Positions 62,613 through 64,000 of a stretch of DNA of 64,000 bases are shown here, piece by piece (position 1 is the first letter of the stretch; each line of letters begins with the position of its first letter). Source of the DNA: an uncultured Lachnospiraceae bacterium. Lineage in GTDB: Bacteria; Bacillota; Clostridia; Lachnospirales; Lachnospiraceae. The stretch lies in contig CAMNRH010000015.1 of the NCBI GenBank assembly GCA_946552115.1, forward strand, positions 1-64,000. Direction: 5' to 3'. The notes under the pieces were generated by a model that saw only the letters and a list, made by a program, of their open reading frames with translations, ran no database searches and had not been told where the DNA came from. The translations under genes and the position numbers were made by a program.

Positions 62613-64000
62613 GGAAGCGAAAAGCTTTGCTGTGCTGTTTGCACTGACGGCTCTGCTTGTCTGGCTGTTCGTTTTACGTTTCGGATTATTTGGCGCGAAA
62701 GTGGATTGGATTAGTCAGCACAGTGTGCTGCCGGATTATTTTCGGAAACAGTTTTATGAAACCGGAGAATTATTCCCGGAGTTTGCGTTCAATATTGGAG
62801 GAGGGCAGAATATTTATCATTTTGCGTATTATGGCCTGTACAGCCCTTTTGTATTGCTTTCTTATCTTCTGCCCTTTGTGAAGATGTCAGATTATATGAT
62901 GGCGGTGCAGTTTTTCTGTCTTGTATCTTCTGCAGCTCTTTTATATGGGTGGCTTCGCAGAAGAAAGCTTGGGGGAAAAATTTCATTTTGCACAGCCGTA
63001 ATATTTTTACTTTCGGGGCCAATGATTTATCATTCCTGGCATCAGATTATGTTTGTCAATTATATGCCTTTTCTGTGCATGGGATTTTGGGGAGTGGACA
63101 AGTATTTTGACGGACAGAAAACCCAGGGGAAAAGGGGCTTTCGATGTTCTGGAATGCTTGGAACCAGTATTTTTCTTATGATTATGACGAGCTTCTATTT
63201 TAGTATCGGCGGTATGCTGGCGCTTGCGTTGTATGGAATGCACAGGTATTTGTACAATCTTGAGAAGGAAGGAACAGGTTTGGAGCTTAAAAAATTCGTA
63301 AAAGAGGGCGCAGGATTTGCAGTTCCTTTTCTGCTTGCGGTAATGCTTGGCGGTGTGCTGCTGATACCGACCGTATCGGCGCTTGCAGGCAGAGGGAGCG
63401 GTGCGTCTGATATTTCGGCGGCAGATTTAATTCTTCCGGATGTTTCCTCCGGCCGGTTTTTGTATTCCCCTTATGGAATCGGCCTGACTCTGTCTGCGCT
63501 TACGGCGCTTGTATCAATGCTGTTTTCCGGGAAGCGTTATGAGCGGGTGCTCGCGTGGGGCTGTACGGTAATTCTGACTGTGCCGGTATTTGCTTATTTG
63601 ATGAACGGGGGATTGTATATCAGGGATAAGGTAATGATACCGTTTCTTCCGCTGCTATGCTATATTTTTGCCTGCTATGTTAAAAATATGGAAGAGGAAA
63701 GGGAAACGCGCGCGGGAGCATGGAGCAGGCTGTTTCCCTGTCTGGCCTGCATATTATTTGTCTGTATGGAATGGGGTCAGGGCTCCCGCGGGAAATATCA
63801 GGAGCTTTTGATTTTGGACGGCGCAGTGACGCTTCTTTGTTTTTTCCTGTTTCAAAGAGAACAGAGAAAAAAGCGTTATAGTAAGAAAAATGTTTTGATA
63901 TTACTTCTGCCGCCGATTCTTATTCTTATGGTATGTAGCCTGGACCTTAATATGGGGGCAGGAGGGGCCGTGGAGAGAGAGTTTTACAGAGATGTAACGG
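62593..64000 (+). CDS. YfhO-family membrane protein (partial, runs off the window)
   Basis: The frame is open from 62581 to the end of the window, at least 469 residues from ATG 62593 (MKRFRYREAK). It is strongly hydrophobic with about ten helices in the visible part. Typical YfhO features are the first extracellular loop with WISQHSVLPDYFRKQFYETG and GGGQNIYHFAYYGLYSPF. YfhO proteins are GT-C-like enzymes that add sugars to teichoic or other surface polymers in the outer leaflet, and fit the role of acceptor step after GtrB and GtrA. ATG 62593 overlaps the previous gene by 20 bp; ATG 62581, flush with GAGGAGG, is the alternative. Confidence 0.82.
   Translation, partial: MKRFRYREAKSFAVLFALTALLVWLFVLRFGLFGAKVDWISQHSVLPDYFRKQFYETGELFPEFAFNIGGGQNIYHFAYYGLYSPFVLLSYLLPFVKMSDYMMAVQFFCLVSSAALLYGWLRRRKLGGKISFCTAVIFLLSGPMIYHSWHQIMFVNYMPFLCMGFWGVDKYFDGQKTQGKRGFRCSGMLGTSIFLMIMTSFYFSIGGMLALALYGMHRYLYNLEKEGTGLELKKFVKEGAGFAVPFLLAVMLGGVLLIPTVSALAGRGSGASDISAADLILPDVSSGRFLYSPYGIGLTLSALTALVSMLFSGKRYERVLAWGCTVILTVPVFAYLMNGGLYIRDKVMIPFLPLLCYIFACYVKNMEEERETRAGAWSRLFPCLACILFVCMEWGQGSRGKYQELLILDGAVTLLCFFLFQREQRKKRYSKKNVLILLLPPILILMVCSLDLNMGAGGAVEREFYRDVT

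Noticed and set aside
1-64000. CRISPR arrays, tRNA or rRNA genes, prophage or intact IS elements
   Set aside because: No regularly spaced repeats, no cloverleaf or rRNA stretches, no transposase, integrase or phage structural gene was seen on either strand.

Overview
This window reads as the chromosome of an anaerobic, low-to-mid GC Firmicute, most likely a gut Lachnospiraceae. The evidence is the order rpmG-secE-nusG-rplK-rplA-rplJ-rplL followed by rpoB-rpoC, strong AAGGAGG ribosome binding sites, frequent GTG and TTG starts, consensus sigma-A promoters (TTGACA-17-TATAAT) and the gene content: FeoAAB, a soluble chemoreceptor, LacI-controlled sugar ABC transport with glycoside hydrolases, and GtrA/YfhO surface-polymer genes. 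I see no rRNA, tRNA, CRISPR array, prophage or intact insertion sequence. No gene-free stretch exceeds about 280 bp; the longest (45469-45744) is annotated below.

Layout. 1-14640 is the ribosomal protein and RNA polymerase block. It has two L1-binding mimics (before rplK and before rplA), an L10 leader with an intrinsic terminator before rplJL, and an inserted module (an AgrC/AgrA-like two-component pair plus a PfkB sugar kinase) that separates rplL from rpoBC. 14700-17870 is a Fur-box-controlled iron operon: a Fur-like protein reduced to its DNA-binding half, FeoA, FeoA, FeoB and a Cys-rich FeoB partner. 18000-21900 holds PutP and an M24 (Xaa-Pro type) peptidase, each behind a structured leader, and an unknown coiled-coil protein. 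21900-33000 is metabolic housekeeping: GlgX, an SDR, a YyaL-type thioredoxin-domain protein, a siroheme reductase, then HAD, MurF, PncB and RidA on the minus strand.

33100-35330 is an AT-rich accessory cassette of three genes: an unknown protein, a DUF262 protein and an Rx4H HEPN protein. It looks like a toxin-antitoxin or anti-phage module. 35376-44778 is a carbohydrate locus: zinc dehydrogenase, LacI regulator, two-operator promoter, ABC importer without its ATPase, GH116 and GH32. 45745-49488 is a single 1247-residue protein joining a complete m5C methyltransferase, an m6A methyltransferase and an HNH nuclease, behind an SOS-like box and a large hairpin leader. This and the HEPN cassette are the best candidates for something new.

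49597-52237 is a polar amino acid (possibly cystine) ABC importer with a redox partner. 52292-54993 (minus) carries an AsnB-like protein lacking the catalytic Cys segment, PurC and a small unknown protein. 55105-58938 holds an HD protein, a CaCA exchanger and a FIST sensor paired with a membrane-free chemoreceptor, separated by a G9 tract. 58980-64000 holds a two-component system divergent from a GtrA / glycosyltransferase / YfhO operon that runs off the window.
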